NCBI GenBank assembly: GCA_021154945.1
Contig: JAJNQF010000023.1
Location: 1-20,694 of the forward strand
Length of the DNA stretch: 20,694 bases
Reading direction: 5' to 3'
Origin: Sphingomonas sp.
GTDB taxonomy: Bacteria; Pseudomonadota; Alphaproteobacteria; Sphingomonadales; Sphingomonadaceae
Shown here piece by piece: positions 7,370-15,490 of this stretch (position 1 is its first letter; every line of letters begins with the position of its first letter). Made by a program: the position numbers and the translations under genes. Under the pieces are notes generated by a model, which searched no databases, was not told where the DNA came from, and worked only from the letters and a program-made list of their open reading frames with translations.

Positions 7370-8437
7370 TTAGCGGCGGATGCGGGTGACGTGACCCATT
7401 TTCCGCCCCGGCCGCGCAGTGCCCTTGCCGTACAGGTGGAGGTGCGCGCCGGGCTCGCCGAGCAGCTCCGCCCAGCGGTCGGCATCGTCGCCGATCAGGT
7501 TCTCCATCGTCGCTTCACGACCGGTCAGCGTCGTCGCACCTAGTGGCAATCCGCAGATCGCGCGGATGTGGTTTTCGAATTGCGAGCACTCCGCGCCTTC
7601 GATCGTCCAATGCCCGGAATTGTGCACGCGGGGCGCCATCTCGTTGAAGACCGGGCCGTCGGCGCCGACGAAGAACTCGCAGGCCAGCACGCCGACATAG
7701 TCGAGTTCGGCCGCGATCCGTTCGGCGAGCGCTGCGGCTTCGTCGGCTTGGGCCAGGACTGCGGCGGGTGCGGGGACGGTGGAATGGCGGAGGATCGCGT
7801 CGCGGTGGGCGTTGAGCGGCGAATCATATCGTGCCGTGCGCCCGTCGTGGCCGCGCGCGATCAGGATCGAGAATTCATGTTCGAAGGGGACGAAGGCTTC
7901 GAGGACCGCGGGGCCGCCGATCGTGTCCCAGGCGGCTTGTGCGCCGTCCGGAGCGTCGATCTTGACCTGGCCTTTGCCGTCATAGCCGAACCGGGCGGTC
8001 TTGAGGATGGCGGGGGTGCCGATCGCCTTGAGGCCCGCCTGCAGGCTTTCGAGGCTGTCGACTGCGGCCCAGGGCGCCGGGCGGCCGCCGACGCTCTCCA
8101 CGAAGCGTTTCTCGCCGATCCGCTCCTGAGCGACGCGGAGCGCGCGCGGGCTCGGATGGACGGGGACGCGGTCGGCGAGCCATTCGACCGGGTCGACGTC
8201 GATATTCTCGAACTCGTAGGTCACGACGTCGCAGGCATCGGCGAAGTCGGCGAGCACGATGCGGTTGTGATAGTCGGCGCGCGTCATCGTCGAGGCGGAC
8301 TGCGCGGCGACGCTCTCTTGGTCGGGCGAGAGCACGTGGGTGTGATAGCCGAGCTGCGCCGCGGCGGTGGCGAGCATGCGGCCGAGCTGGCCTCCGCCGA
8401 GGATGCCGATGGTCGATCCGGGGGGAAGCGGCGTCAT
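7370..8437 (-). CDS. purK: 5-(carboxyamino)imidazole ribonucleotide synthase PurK
   Basis: PurK uses ATP and bicarbonate to carboxylate aminoimidazole ribonucleotide, the step before PurE in purine synthesis. The 355-residue ATP-grasp protein opens with GILGGGQLGRML, has VVTYEFENID near 72-81, KTARFGYDGKGQ near 145-156, the EFFVGADGPVFNEMAPRVHNSGH region and a C-terminal LYGK motif. ATG at 8437 lies 11 bases after the purE stop. Its own RBS is weak, which fits translation coupled to purE. It converges on tRNA-Phe across the nested palindrome. Confidence 0.96.
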   Translation of the reverse strand: MTPLPPGSTIGILGGGQLGRMLATAAAQLGYHTHVLSPDQESVAAQSASTMTRADYHNRIVLADFADACDVVTYEFENIDVDPVEWLADRVPVHPSPRALRVAQERIGEKRFVESVGGRPAPWAAVDSLESLQAGLKAIGTPAILKTARFGYDGKGQVKIDAPDGAQAAWDTIGGPAVLEAFVPFEHEFSILIARGHDGRTARYDSPLNAHRDAILRHSTVPAPAAVLAQADEAAALAERIAAELDYVGVLACEFFVGADGPVFNEMAPRVHNSGHWTIEGAECSQFENHIRAICGLPLGATTLTGREATMENLIGDDADRWAELLGEPGAHLHLYGKGTARPGRKMGHVTRIRR

Positions 8438-8448
8438 GCTATCGTCTT

Positions 8449-8925
<477 letters not shown>

Positions 8926-8997
8926 TTCCGTCCCCGGATCAAAGGAGCGCCGTGCCTAGCGATGGGCGGGGGTTAGGGCAATGTTGTTGGTGAACTG

Positions 8998-9103
8998 CTC
9001 CCCTCCCTGGAAGGGAGGGGTTGGGGTGGGTTGGCTGCTTGGTGACCACGACATCCGCCAACTGGCCTACCCACCCCCGGCCCCTCCCTTCCAGGGGGGG
9101 GAG
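8998..9103. repeat. C/G-tract palindromic element
   Basis: The left arm (8998-9035) and right arm (about 9064-9103) are inverted near-copies. Each arm contains a small palindrome built on CCTCCCTGGAAGGGAGG or a close variant, next to a GGGGTGGG run. The element fills most of the gap between gpmA and purE. The half near gpmA ends 15 bases past its stop and may serve as its terminator. Similar CTCCCTCCCTGG elements are widespread in alphaproteobacteria. Confidence 0.85.
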
Positions 9104-9117
9104 TAGGGCCGGTGGCG

Positions 9118-9804
9118 TCAGCGCTCGCTGAGGTAGTAGCGGTCGGTGGCGGTCAGGTCGGCGTCGAGTTCGTAGACGATCGGCTGACCGGTCGGGATCT
9201 CCAGGCTCGTGATCTCGTCGTCGGGGATGTTCGACAGGTGCTTGACCAGCGCGCGGAGCGAGTTGCCGTGGGCGGAGATCAGGATGCGCTGGCCGTCCTT
9301 CAGCGCGGGGGCGATGCGCTCGTCCCAGTATGGGAGTACGCGGGCGATCGTGTCCTTGAGGCTCTCGGTCTTGGGGATCGCGATGCCGTCGTAGCGGCGG
9401 TCCTTCGACAGGTCGAACGCGCTGCCGTCCTCCAGCACGGGGGGCGGGACGTCGAAGCTGCGGCGCCAAGTGTGGACCTGCGCGTCGCCGTGCTTGGCCG
9501 CGGTCTCCGCCTTGTCGAGTCCGGTGAGGCCACCATAGTGCCGCTCGTTCAGGCGCCAGTCCTTCTCGACCGGGAGCCAGAGCCGGCCCATCGCCTCGAG
9601 CGCGATGTTGAGCGTCTTGATCGCCCGCGTCTGGAGGCTGACGAAGGTCTGGTCGAAATCGAGGCCCTTGGCGGCCATCAGCTCGCCCGCGGCCTTGGCC
9701 TCGGCCTCGCCCTTTGCGGTCATGTCGACGTCCCACCAGCCGGTGAAGCGGTTCTCGAGGTTCCAGGTGGACTGGCCGTGGCGGATCAGGACTAGGGTCG
9801 GCAT
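9118..9804 (-). CDS. gpmA: 2,3-bisphosphoglycerate-dependent phosphoglycerate mutase
   Basis: This enzyme interconverts 3- and 2-phosphoglycerate in glycolysis and gluconeogenesis, with a phospho-histidine intermediate. The 228-residue protein begins MPTLVLIRHGQSTWN, with His9 as the phosphorylated residue, R60, E87 in RLNERHYGGL and His179 in ISAHGNS. The length is typical. ATG at 9804 has AGGAG 5 bases upstream. It stands alone: 102 bases separate it from the M14 gene behind it, and a palindromic element follows it. The 102-base upstream gap has a tandem GGTTAGGC repeat and no clear promoter hexamers. Confidence 0.97.
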   Translation of the reverse strand: MPTLVLIRHGQSTWNLENRFTGWWDVDMTAKGEAEAKAAGELMAAKGLDFDQTFVSLQTRAIKTLNIALEAMGRLWLPVEKDWRLNERHYGGLTGLDKAETAAKHGDAQVHTWRRSFDVPPPVLEDGSAFDLSKDRRYDGIAIPKTESLKDTIARVLPYWDERIAPALKDGQRILISAHGNSLRALVKHLSNIPDDEITSLEIPTGQPIVYELDADLTATDRYYLSER

Positions 9805-9906
9805 TCGGGCTCCTGTAAAAAGAAGGTTAGGCAGGGTTAGGCCAACGCATGATCTTTTGTCTCATGGGCGGCCTCAGCAATCTTCAGCCAACCCATTGAG
9901 ATTGTT

Positions 9907-11043
9907 CTAAATATCGTCGATCATGTCAGCGAGCGTCTCGAGCATCGCATGCGCGAGCTGCTTCGAGCGCTCGGGCGACCAGCCGAACTCGGGATCGGGA
10001 TTCGCGTCGTGATCCTTGAACGGCATCTCCAGCGTCATCGACACCGCGCCGAAGCGCTCGGCGACCTGGTTGGTCGACATCGACAGGTTCGCCGAACCCG
10101 GCGCGGACTTGGGATAGCCCTTCTCGGTCTGGAAATCGGGCGTGTGCGCGGCGAGCCTGCGGCCGTATTCGTAGAATTTCTCGCCGTGCGCGTCGGTCCA
10201 GGAGGCGATGCCCTCGAACCCGGCGATGAAGTTCGCGGGGATCGCCTCGTCGCCGTGGATATCCATCGCGACGTCGACGCCGGTCTGGTCCATGGCGTTG
10301 CGGACGCAGAGGACTTCGGGGCTCTTCTCCGGCGTCGGCGTATGCCATTCGCGGTTGAGGTTCACGCCAATCGCGTTGGTGCGCAGATGACCGCGGCGCG
10401 TCCCGTCCGGGTTCATGTTCGGGACGACGTTGAAGGTCGCCTTCGCCAGCAGCGCGGCGGTGATCGGATCGGCCGAATCGGTCAGCCGCTCCAGCGCGCC
10501 TTCCATCCACCATTCGGTCATCGATTCGCCGGGATGCTGGCGCCCGTAGATCCAGACCTGCTTGGGACCGCTGCCGATCGTGAAGCAGTCGATCGCCTGA
10601 CCGTCGAGCGACTGGCCGAGCTCGCGGTGCGCGACGCCCGGCAACAGCGCGGTACGAGCCACCAGCGCGTCGTGCATCTCCATCGTGTAGGGCGCGAAAT
10701 AGGCGAACCAGGCGAGATCGGTACCGGCGGTGAAATCGAATTCGAGCACGCCGTCGGCGTACCGCGTCTCGATCATCCGCCACGCCTGGCGATCGGTGCT
10801 GGCGCGGGTCTTGTAGCCCGGCCAGCCGAACGGATAGGCCGACTTACCCGCGTTGAGGATACGATAGGTCAGCGTCCGGCCTGCCGCGCCCGCCACCCGG
10901 AAATAGAACCACTGGAAGAAGTCGGACTGGTGATCCGTGACGATCTCCAGGTCGATTCGGTCCCCGTCGATGGCGACAACACGGATGTTGCCGCCATCGA
11001 AGGCTGCGTTGATGGCGATTGGGCTCAATGTTTCGGCGTTCAT
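9907..11043 (-). CDS. M14 family zinc carboxypeptidase, cytosolic CCP-like
   Basis: This 378-residue protein is a zinc carboxypeptidase of the cytosolic carboxypeptidase (CCP) branch of M14. An N-terminal beta-rich domain (about 1-120, with QWFYFRV at 44-50) precedes the catalytic domain. Zinc ligands are H170 and E173 in RQHPGES and H263 in DIHGDE; NPDG (211-214) and NLNREW (228-233) bind the substrate carboxylate in the family, and E339 in TLEMPFK is the likely catalytic base. No signal peptide is seen, so it should be cytosolic. The start ATG at 11043 overlaps the previous gene's TGA by four bases (ATGA); longer in-frame starts run into that gene. The bacterial substrate is unknown. Confidence 0.9.
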   Translation of the reverse strand: MNAETLSPIAINAAFDGGNIRVVAIDGDRIDLEIVTDHQSDFFQWFYFRVAGAAGRTLTYRILNAGKSAYPFGWPGYKTRASTDRQAWRMIETRYADGVLEFDFTAGTDLAWFAYFAPYTMEMHDALVARTALLPGVAHRELGQSLDGQAIDCFTIGSGPKQVWIYGRQHPGESMTEWWMEGALERLTDSADPITAALLAKATFNVVPNMNPDGTRRGHLRTNAIGVNLNREWHTPTPEKSPEVLCVRNAMDQTGVDVAMDIHGDEAIPANFIAGFEGIASWTDAHGEKFYEYGRRLAAHTPDFQTEKGYPKSAPGSANLSMSTNQVAERFGAVSMTLEMPFKDHDANPDPEFGWSPERSKQLAHAMLETLADMIDDI

Positions 11044-11654
11044 TTCACCTGAATAGTGCGACCGGACTCGCCGGGGAACCCCATGAACAAGGCGCGCGCC
11101 AGCTTCGTGGCCTGGATATCGGTGCGTGCGTCCTCCTTGCGGGCGTCGGCGAACGACTGTGCGCGACCTTCCCAGACGGGCGACTGGTCGGCGCTGCGCT
11201 TGATCGTCACCGACAGTTCGGAGACGAGGATCGCGGTGCTCCCGCCGCCGCCGATCGGGAAGCCGACCCCGCCGCCGAGACCGACGCCGCCACCGCCACG
11301 ACCGCCGCTGAAGCCGCCGCCGCCCAGGCCGATGCTGATCGGCGAGCGCTTGGGTGGGCCAGCCTGCGTGGTGCGGGTGAAGGCAACGGTCGCGACGAGC
11401 AGCGGCTTCGCGCCGGGTGCGGGGACGCTGTACCCGGCCTGGAGCAACTGGCCCTGCACGGCGGCGGCATAGGTCTTGAACTCGATACTGGCCGGGCCGC
11501 CGGAGGTCAGCGGCTGGACCGCGATCGTCCCGCGGTCGATCGGTTCGCCGAGATGATAGCGCAGCACCTCGGTCGGCGGCAGCGACGGGCCGGTCGCGCA
11601 CGCGGTGAGGGATGCGCCTGCCAGCGCCAGGACCAGGATCGAACGTACCGCCAT
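11040..11654 (-). CDS. DUF4136-like lipoprotein with glycine-rich stretch
   Basis: The 204-residue product has a lipoprotein signal: hydrophobic residues 5-15 then LTAC with Cys19 as the lipid-bearing residue, so it should be anchored in a membrane facing the periplasm. After a folded region, residues 109-138 are almost all Gly with a few Ser, Arg and Val, followed by STAILVSELSVTIKRSADQ and a C-terminal ALFMGFPGESGRTIQVK. This pattern resembles DUF4136 proteins, whose function is not known. ATG at 11654 has AAGGAAG 5 bases upstream; a longer reading to 11858 lacks support and crosses the promoter region of rpmJ. It overlaps the M14 gene by ATGA. Confidence 0.75.
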   Translation of the reverse strand: MAVRSILVLALAGASLTACATGPSLPPTEVLRYHLGEPIDRGTIAVQPLTSGGPASIEFKTYAAAVQGQLLQAGYSVPAPGAKPLLVATVAFTRTTQAGPPKRSPISIGLGGGGFSGGRGGGGVGLGGGVGFPIGGGGSTAILVSELSVTIKRSADQSPVWEGRAQSFADARKEDARTDIQATKLARALFMGFPGESGRTIQVK

Positions 11655-11751
11655 CGGGACTTCCTTAGAATGTTGCGCTATAGTAACGCTCCGACCAGCC
11701 GAGTGGGTTCCCGGATGGGAGGCCCTCTTCTGGCAGGAGCGTGTCCGTTGC

Positions 11752-11780
11752 TTGACTTGGACACACCCCGCCATTAGGCG
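11752..11780 (+). promoter_or_regulatory. Candidate promoter of rpmJ
   Basis: TTGACT at 11752-11757 matches the -35 consensus at five of six positions. TAGGCG at 11775-11780, after a 17-base spacer, is a poor -10. The position, about 45 bases ahead of the rpmJ start, suits a ribosomal protein promoter. The region is a divergent gap between the lipoprotein gene and rpmJ. Confidence 0.4.
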
Positions 11781-11826
11781 ATCCCGTCTTTCCGCACACC
11801 TAGATTTGAAAAGAAGCGAATCGATC

Positions 11827-11952
11827 ATGAAGATCCGCAATTCCCTGAAGTCGCTCAAGGATCGTCACCGCGATAACCGCGTGATCCGTCGTCGTGGCCG
11901 TACCTACGTCATCAACAAGACCAACCGTCGCTTCAAGGCACGCCAGGGCTAA
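11827..11952 (+). CDS. rpmJ: 50S ribosomal protein L36
   Basis: The 41-residue protein starts MKIRNSLKSLKDR and ends NKTNRRFKARQG, as in alphaproteobacterial L36. It has none of the four zinc ligands of the C+ type, so it is the cysteine-free form. ATG at 11827 is preceded by the purine run GAAAAGAAG about 10 bases upstream. The HAD gene begins 10 bases after its stop, so the two are probably co-transcribed. Confidence 0.97.
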   Translation: MKIRNSLKSLKDRHRDNRVIRRRGRTYVINKTNRRFKARQG

Positions 11953-11961
11953 CCCCCTATC

Positions 11962-12588
11962 TTGCTGAAGAGGGGGAAGACCGCCGTCATTTTCGACGTC
12001 GGTCGCGTCCTTTACGACTGGGATCCGCGGATCCTGTACGAGCGCCTGATCGACGACGATCGGGCGCTCGACGCGTTCCTGCGCGACGTCGTGACGATCG
12101 ACTGGCATTTCCAGCACGACGCTGGTCGCGACTTCGCCGACACCTCGGCGGAGCTGGCCGCGCTATATCCGCAGCATGCCGCGCTGATCGCCGCCTGGGG
12201 GCCGCGATTCAACGATAGCATCGGTGCGCGAATCGCAGGCATGCACGAGATCGTCGAGGAGCTCGATTCGGCCGGCGTGCCGCTGTTCGCGATCACGAAC
12301 TTCAGCCACGAGTTCTGGCCACCCTTCCGCGCGCGTGAAGCAGCGCTGTTCGACCGGTTCCGCGACGTGGTCGTGTCGGGCGAGGAGAAGATGGTGAAGC
12401 CGGATCCGGCGATCTATCGGCTGGCGCTGAAGCGATTCGGGCTGGCGGCGGAGGACGCGGTGTTCGTCGACGACAATGCGGCGAACGTGGCGGCGGCGCA
12501 GGCGTTGGGGATCGAATCGGTGCTGTTCACGGACGCGGCGGATTTTCGTGCGCGGTTGGTCGAGTTCGGGCTCCCGATCGCGGCCTGA
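11962..12588 (+). CDS. HAD family phosphatase, YihX-like
   Basis: A 208-residue haloacid dehalogenase superfamily hydrolase. Motif I is IFDVGRVLYDWD with nucleophile Asp12; Gly14 replaces the usual second Asp, as in YihX-like phosphatases. Motif II is ITNFS near 97-101, the conserved Lys is in KMVKPDP, and motif IV is VFVDDNAANV. A cap helical region (about 20-85) follows motif I. The substrate is unknown; sugar phosphates are typical for this branch. The start is TTG at 11962, 10 bases after rpmJ; no good RBS is seen, so reinitiation after rpmJ is likely. The next stretch, 12589-12759, holds only a palindromic element. Confidence 0.85.
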   Translation: MLKRGKTAVIFDVGRVLYDWDPRILYERLIDDDRALDAFLRDVVTIDWHFQHDAGRDFADTSAELAALYPQHAALIAAWGPRFNDSIGARIAGMHEIVEELDSAGVPLFAITNFSHEFWPPFRAREAALFDRFRDVVVSGEEKMVKPDPAIYRLALKRFGLAAEDAVFVDDNAANVAAAQALGIESVLFTDAADFRARLVEFGLPIAA

Positions 12589-12623
12589 ACCGTCACGCGG
12601 ATCGGTTCGGCCGATATCCCAAC

Positions 12624-12719
12624 CGTCATTCCCGCGCAGGCGGGAACCCATAGTGGCAGGCTTCGCGGCGTGACCACAACCGTTTGAGGATATGGGTCCC
12701 CGCCTCCGCGGGGATGACG
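12624..12719. repeat. Palindromic intergenic element, copy 2
   Basis: Inverted arms 12625-12652 and 12691-12718 give the same structure as 4826-4918. The right 32 bases (12687-12718) are identical to copy 1, and the loop is related but diverged. It lies between the convergent HAD and L,D-transpeptidase genes, where it could end transcription both ways. Confidence 0.85.
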
Positions 12720-12759
12720 ACGGGTTTAGCCGACCAAGTTAATCGGTCGCCTTACGACG

Positions 12760-13362
12760 TCACTGGCTCAGCGAGACCGACTGGCGCAAATTGGCGATCG
12801 CGGTTTCCTGATCCGGGACCGGCGGCTCCGGCATAACGCCGCCCTCGAAATCGTCCGTCACCGTCACGGTCGTCCCCAGCGTCGTCACCCCGAACAGCTG
12901 CTTGGCAAAGCCGAGCGGCACGCGGATGCAGCCGTGCGAATCGGGGAAGCCCGGGTTCCGGCCGGCGTGGATCGCGATGCCGTCCCAAGTCAGCCGCTGC
13001 ATGAACGGCATCGACGCATCGTTATACAGGTTCGACTTGTGGACCGCGTTCTTCTGCAGGATCGGATAGGTACCGAGCGGCGTGTCCTTGCCGTCCTTGC
13101 CGCTGGAGATGGTCGTCGCCGCGATCATCGTCGACCCGCGATAGACGAAGGCGCGCTGCTCCAGCAGGCTGATGACGATGCTGACGGGTTCGCCCGACCC
13201 ATTGTCCTTCCAGACGAACTGGTTGGGCGAAAGTTCGGTCGCGGCCTGCTCGATCGGCAGCGCAGCGATCGCGGCGGCAGACGCGGCCAGAGCGGGACTT
13301 GCGCCCGCCAACAGCGCGAAGGCCAGCCCCATTGCCGCAACCGATCGTACCACCCTGCTCAT
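12760..13362 (-). CDS. L,D-transpeptidase, YkuD family
   Basis: YkuD enzymes cross-link peptidoglycan or attach proteins to it through a catalytic cysteine, in the periplasm. The 200-residue protein has a signal peptide (about 1-27, ending SPALAAS). The catalytic motif IHAGRNPGFPDSHGCIRVP (131-149) gives H132 and C145, with SHGC at 142-145. A flexible acidic C-terminal tail follows. The start ATG at 13362 was chosen because it puts the signal peptide at the N terminus; a GTG a few codons earlier is possible. The RBS (GGTAGG) abuts the ATG, so the start is not firm. It is divergent from another L,D-transpeptidase 218 bases away. Confidence 0.88.
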   Translation of the reverse strand: MSRVVRSVAAMGLAFALLAGASPALAASAAAIAALPIEQAATELSPNQFVWKDNGSGEPVSIVISLLEQRAFVYRGSTMIAATTISSGKDGKDTPLGTYPILQKNAVHKSNLYNDASMPFMQRLTWDGIAIHAGRNPGFPDSHGCIRVPLGFAKQLFGVTTLGTTVTVTDDFEGGVMPEPPVPDQETAIANLRQSVSLSQ

Positions 13363-13580
13363 CCTACCGTCTGCCACCTGAGTCTCGAGATCCGTTTCGA
13401 TAATTCGCCCAACGCACGATTCTCTGGAATGTGCCGCCGCGAGAGTTGAGTCGACGAACCGACCCCAAGCCGGGGTAGTTCGAGGGAACAGACCCACAAC
13501 CAGTGGAAATGGTTGCAGAATATTCACCGAAAATCGGCTATACCCGGTTCACGGGAACTGGGGCAATTTCGGGAAAATCG

Positions 13581-14285
13581 ATGCACGACGAGCAAGGTCT
13601 TGTGCGCGAACGACGCGCGCTTCTGAAGAACGGTTTGGTACTGGCGGGGGCTCTGGCGGTACCGGGTACCGTCTCCGCGACGACACGGCTCGGCCGCCCG
13701 CTGACGGCGCGCGACCTGAAGCCGATGTCGCAGCCACCGCTGCCACGCACCACGGTCGCGGTGACGTCGCCGAAGGTGGTTCGTCCCGACCTGCTGCGGC
13801 AGGCGATGGCGTCGCTCAGCCGTCACGGCAGCCGCATCCAGCATCACGACCGGATCGCGATCGCCGATTTCGCGGCGCCTTCGGGCAAGCCGCGGTTCCA
13901 CTTCGTCGATCTCGCCAGCGGCCGCAGCACGTCGTTGCTGGTCGCGCACGGCAGCGGTTCGGATCCGGCGCATACCGGGTATCTGGAGCGTTTCTCGAAC
14001 CGCTTCGGCTCGAACGCCTCGTCGGAGGGCGCGTTCGTCACCGACGAATATTATGTCGGCAAGCATGGCCGCTCGCAGCGCCTGATCGGGCTCGATCCGA
14101 CCAACGACAACGCGCTGGACCGTGCGATCGTCGTGCATTCGGCCTGGTATGCGAACAAAGACATGATCGAGACCCACGGCATGCTCGGCCGCAGCCAGGG
14201 CTGCTTCGCGGTCGGCGAGCGCGATCTCGACCAGGTGTTCGCCCGGCTCGGTGCCGGCCGGATGATCTACGCGGCGAAGGTCTGA
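13581..14285 (+). CDS. Murein L,D-transpeptidase catalytic domain protein, YkuD_2 type
   Basis: The 234-residue product belongs to the YkuD_2 family: AIVVHSAWYA (183-192) and HGMLGRSQGCFAV (199-211) give conserved H186, H199, S205 and C208. The N terminus has RERRALLKNGLVLAGALAVPG (9-29), a twin-arginine-like pair before a hydrophobic stretch ending near VSA, so export to the periplasm is likely and Tat export possible. The start ATG at 13581 is favoured; an in-frame GTG at 13602 with AAGG four bases upstream would also keep the signal, and earlier starts from 13503 add unlikely sequence. The 218-base divergent gap has no clear promoter hexamers. It differs in family from its divergent neighbour. 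Confidence 0.85.
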   Translation: MHDEQGLVRERRALLKNGLVLAGALAVPGTVSATTRLGRPLTARDLKPMSQPPLPRTTVAVTSPKVVRPDLLRQAMASLSRHGSRIQHHDRIAIADFAAPSGKPRFHFVDLASGRSTSLLVAHGSGSDPAHTGYLERFSNRFGSNASSEGAFVTDEYYVGKHGRSQRLIGLDPTNDNALDRAIVVHSAWYANKDMIETHGMLGRSQGCFAVGERDLDQVFARLGAGRMIYAAKV

Positions 14286-14293
14286 GCTTTTAG

Positions 14294-14376
14294 CCGTCAT
14301 CCCAGCGAGAGCTGGGATATCCCGGTTTGGCAGGTGTCGTCCGCCTCGTGAGATACCCAGCTTTCGCCGGGGCGAC
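14294..14376. repeat. Palindromic intergenic element, third sequence type
   Basis: The left arm (about 14295-14322) with CCCAGCGAGAGCTGGGATAT is an imperfect inverted copy of the right arm (about 14351-14376) with ACCCAGCTTTCGCCGGGG. It lies between the convergent L,D-transpeptidase and glycosyltransferase genes. It resembles, but is distinct from, the elements at 4826 and 12624. Confidence 0.75.
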
Positions 14377-14392
14377 GATCTTGGAGCGGTTG

Positions 14393-15490
14393 CTATTCCG
14401 CAGTCTGCGCCATCCGGCTCTGCTCCATCCGCCGGCGCGCGCGGCGGACGCCGCCGATGAGGCCCGACCACAACAGCGCCTCCAGTCCGGCATAGCCCAG
14501 CCCGAGATGATCGGGCCGCACCGCCAGCACGTCCGACAGCCGCACCGTTCCCGCGCGCAGACCCGCCCGGCCGATATCACCCCAGCGTCGCGCGGTTTCC
14601 CAGCGGATCAGGCGGATGTCGTGTGCGGAACAGTCGTGCGTCGCGAGGAAGTCCGCCTGGATCACGCTCAGCGCACTCCCCAGCGTCGCCAGCGCGGCGC
14701 GATCGGGGACCGGACGCTTGGCCATGTTGTGCAGCATGATCAGCCGCGCGACCCGCTCCGCGCGATCGTCGAACAGCCGGGCATAGCGTTCGGTCAGGAC
14801 GCGGACGGATGCCGCCTCCATCGTATCGACGAAGCGCTTCGAGACGCCACCGGGATGGACGCGGTACAGCACCAGCGCCTCGTCGAGCCGCGCGATCGCA
14901 CCGAAATGCTGGATCCGCTGATACAGGTCGAAATCCTCGGCATACAGGAGCTCGGGTCGCGTCACCGGATCGAGCCGCCGCGCCACCTCGGTCCGCATCA
15001 TCGTCGACGACCAGACCAGCGGATTCTCGATGCAGGTCAGCCACGCGACCAGCGCGGGCGTGGTGGTCGGCGCATAGCTGGACGGGCCGACCACGCCGGC
15101 GGTCAAAAGCTCGGCAGCGGTGCCCAGCAGCACGGTGTCGGGATGCGCGTCGAGATACGCCACCTGCCGCGCGAAGCGATCGGGGCGGCAGATATCGTCG
15201 TGATCGAGCGCGGCGATGTAGCGCCCGCGTGCCTCGGCGAAACCGCGGTTGCGCGCGAGCACCGGGCCGCCGTTTTTCGCCATCACGACCAGTCGCACGC
15301 GCGGATCGGGCCAGGCGCGCACCACCTCGCGGGTGTCGTCGGTCGAGCAGTCGTCGACCACGATCACCTCGAAATCGCCGAACGTCTGCGCCTGGAGGCT
15401 GGCGAGCGTTTCCTCGATCAGACCGGCGCCATTATACGCGGCCATGACCACGCTGACCGCGGGATCGGCGTTTCGATCGCTCGACGTCAC
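14393..15490 (-). CDS. Family 2 glycosyltransferase
   Basis: A GT-A fold glycosyltransferase of family GT2, which moves a sugar from a nucleotide sugar to an acceptor. The 365-residue protein has VSVVMAAYNG (12-21), VIVVDDCSTDDT (42-53), the metal-binding DHDD at 96-99, and WSSTMM and YAEDFDLYQR further on, the last holding the likely catalytic acidic residues. The C-terminal 100 residues are helix-rich and less conserved; no clear membrane segment is seen. The GTG start at 15490 overlaps the TGA of the aminotransferase fusion by four bases (GTGA), which argues for joint translation and a shared pathway. Acceptor and donor are unknown. Confidence 0.9.
   Translation of the reverse strand: MTSSDRNADPAVSVVMAAYNGAGLIEETLASLQAQTFGDFEVIVVDDCSTDDTREVVRAWPDPRVRLVVMAKNGGPVLARNRGFAEARGRYIAALDHDDICRPDRFARQVAYLDAHPDTVLLGTAAELLTAGVVGPSSYAPTTTPALVAWLTCIENPLVWSSTMMRTEVARRLDPVTRPELLYAEDFDLYQRIQHFGAIARLDEALVLYRVHPGGVSKRFVDTMEAASVRVLTERYARLFDDRAERVARLIMLHNMAKRPVPDRAALATLGSALSVIQADFLATHDCSAHDIRLIRWETARRWGDIGRAGLRAGTVRLSDVLAVRPDHLGLGYAGLEALLWSGLIGGVRRARRRMEQSRMAQTAE

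Noticed and set aside
8939..9736. 265-codon minus-strand frame overlapping gpmA in another frame
   Set aside because: gpmA is identified with all catalytic residues; this frame also runs through the palindromic element.
11655..11858. Longer N terminus for the lipoprotein gene
   Set aside because: It would place a hydrophobic lipoprotein signal internally and overlap the rpmJ start; ATG at 11654 has a good RBS and proper signal.
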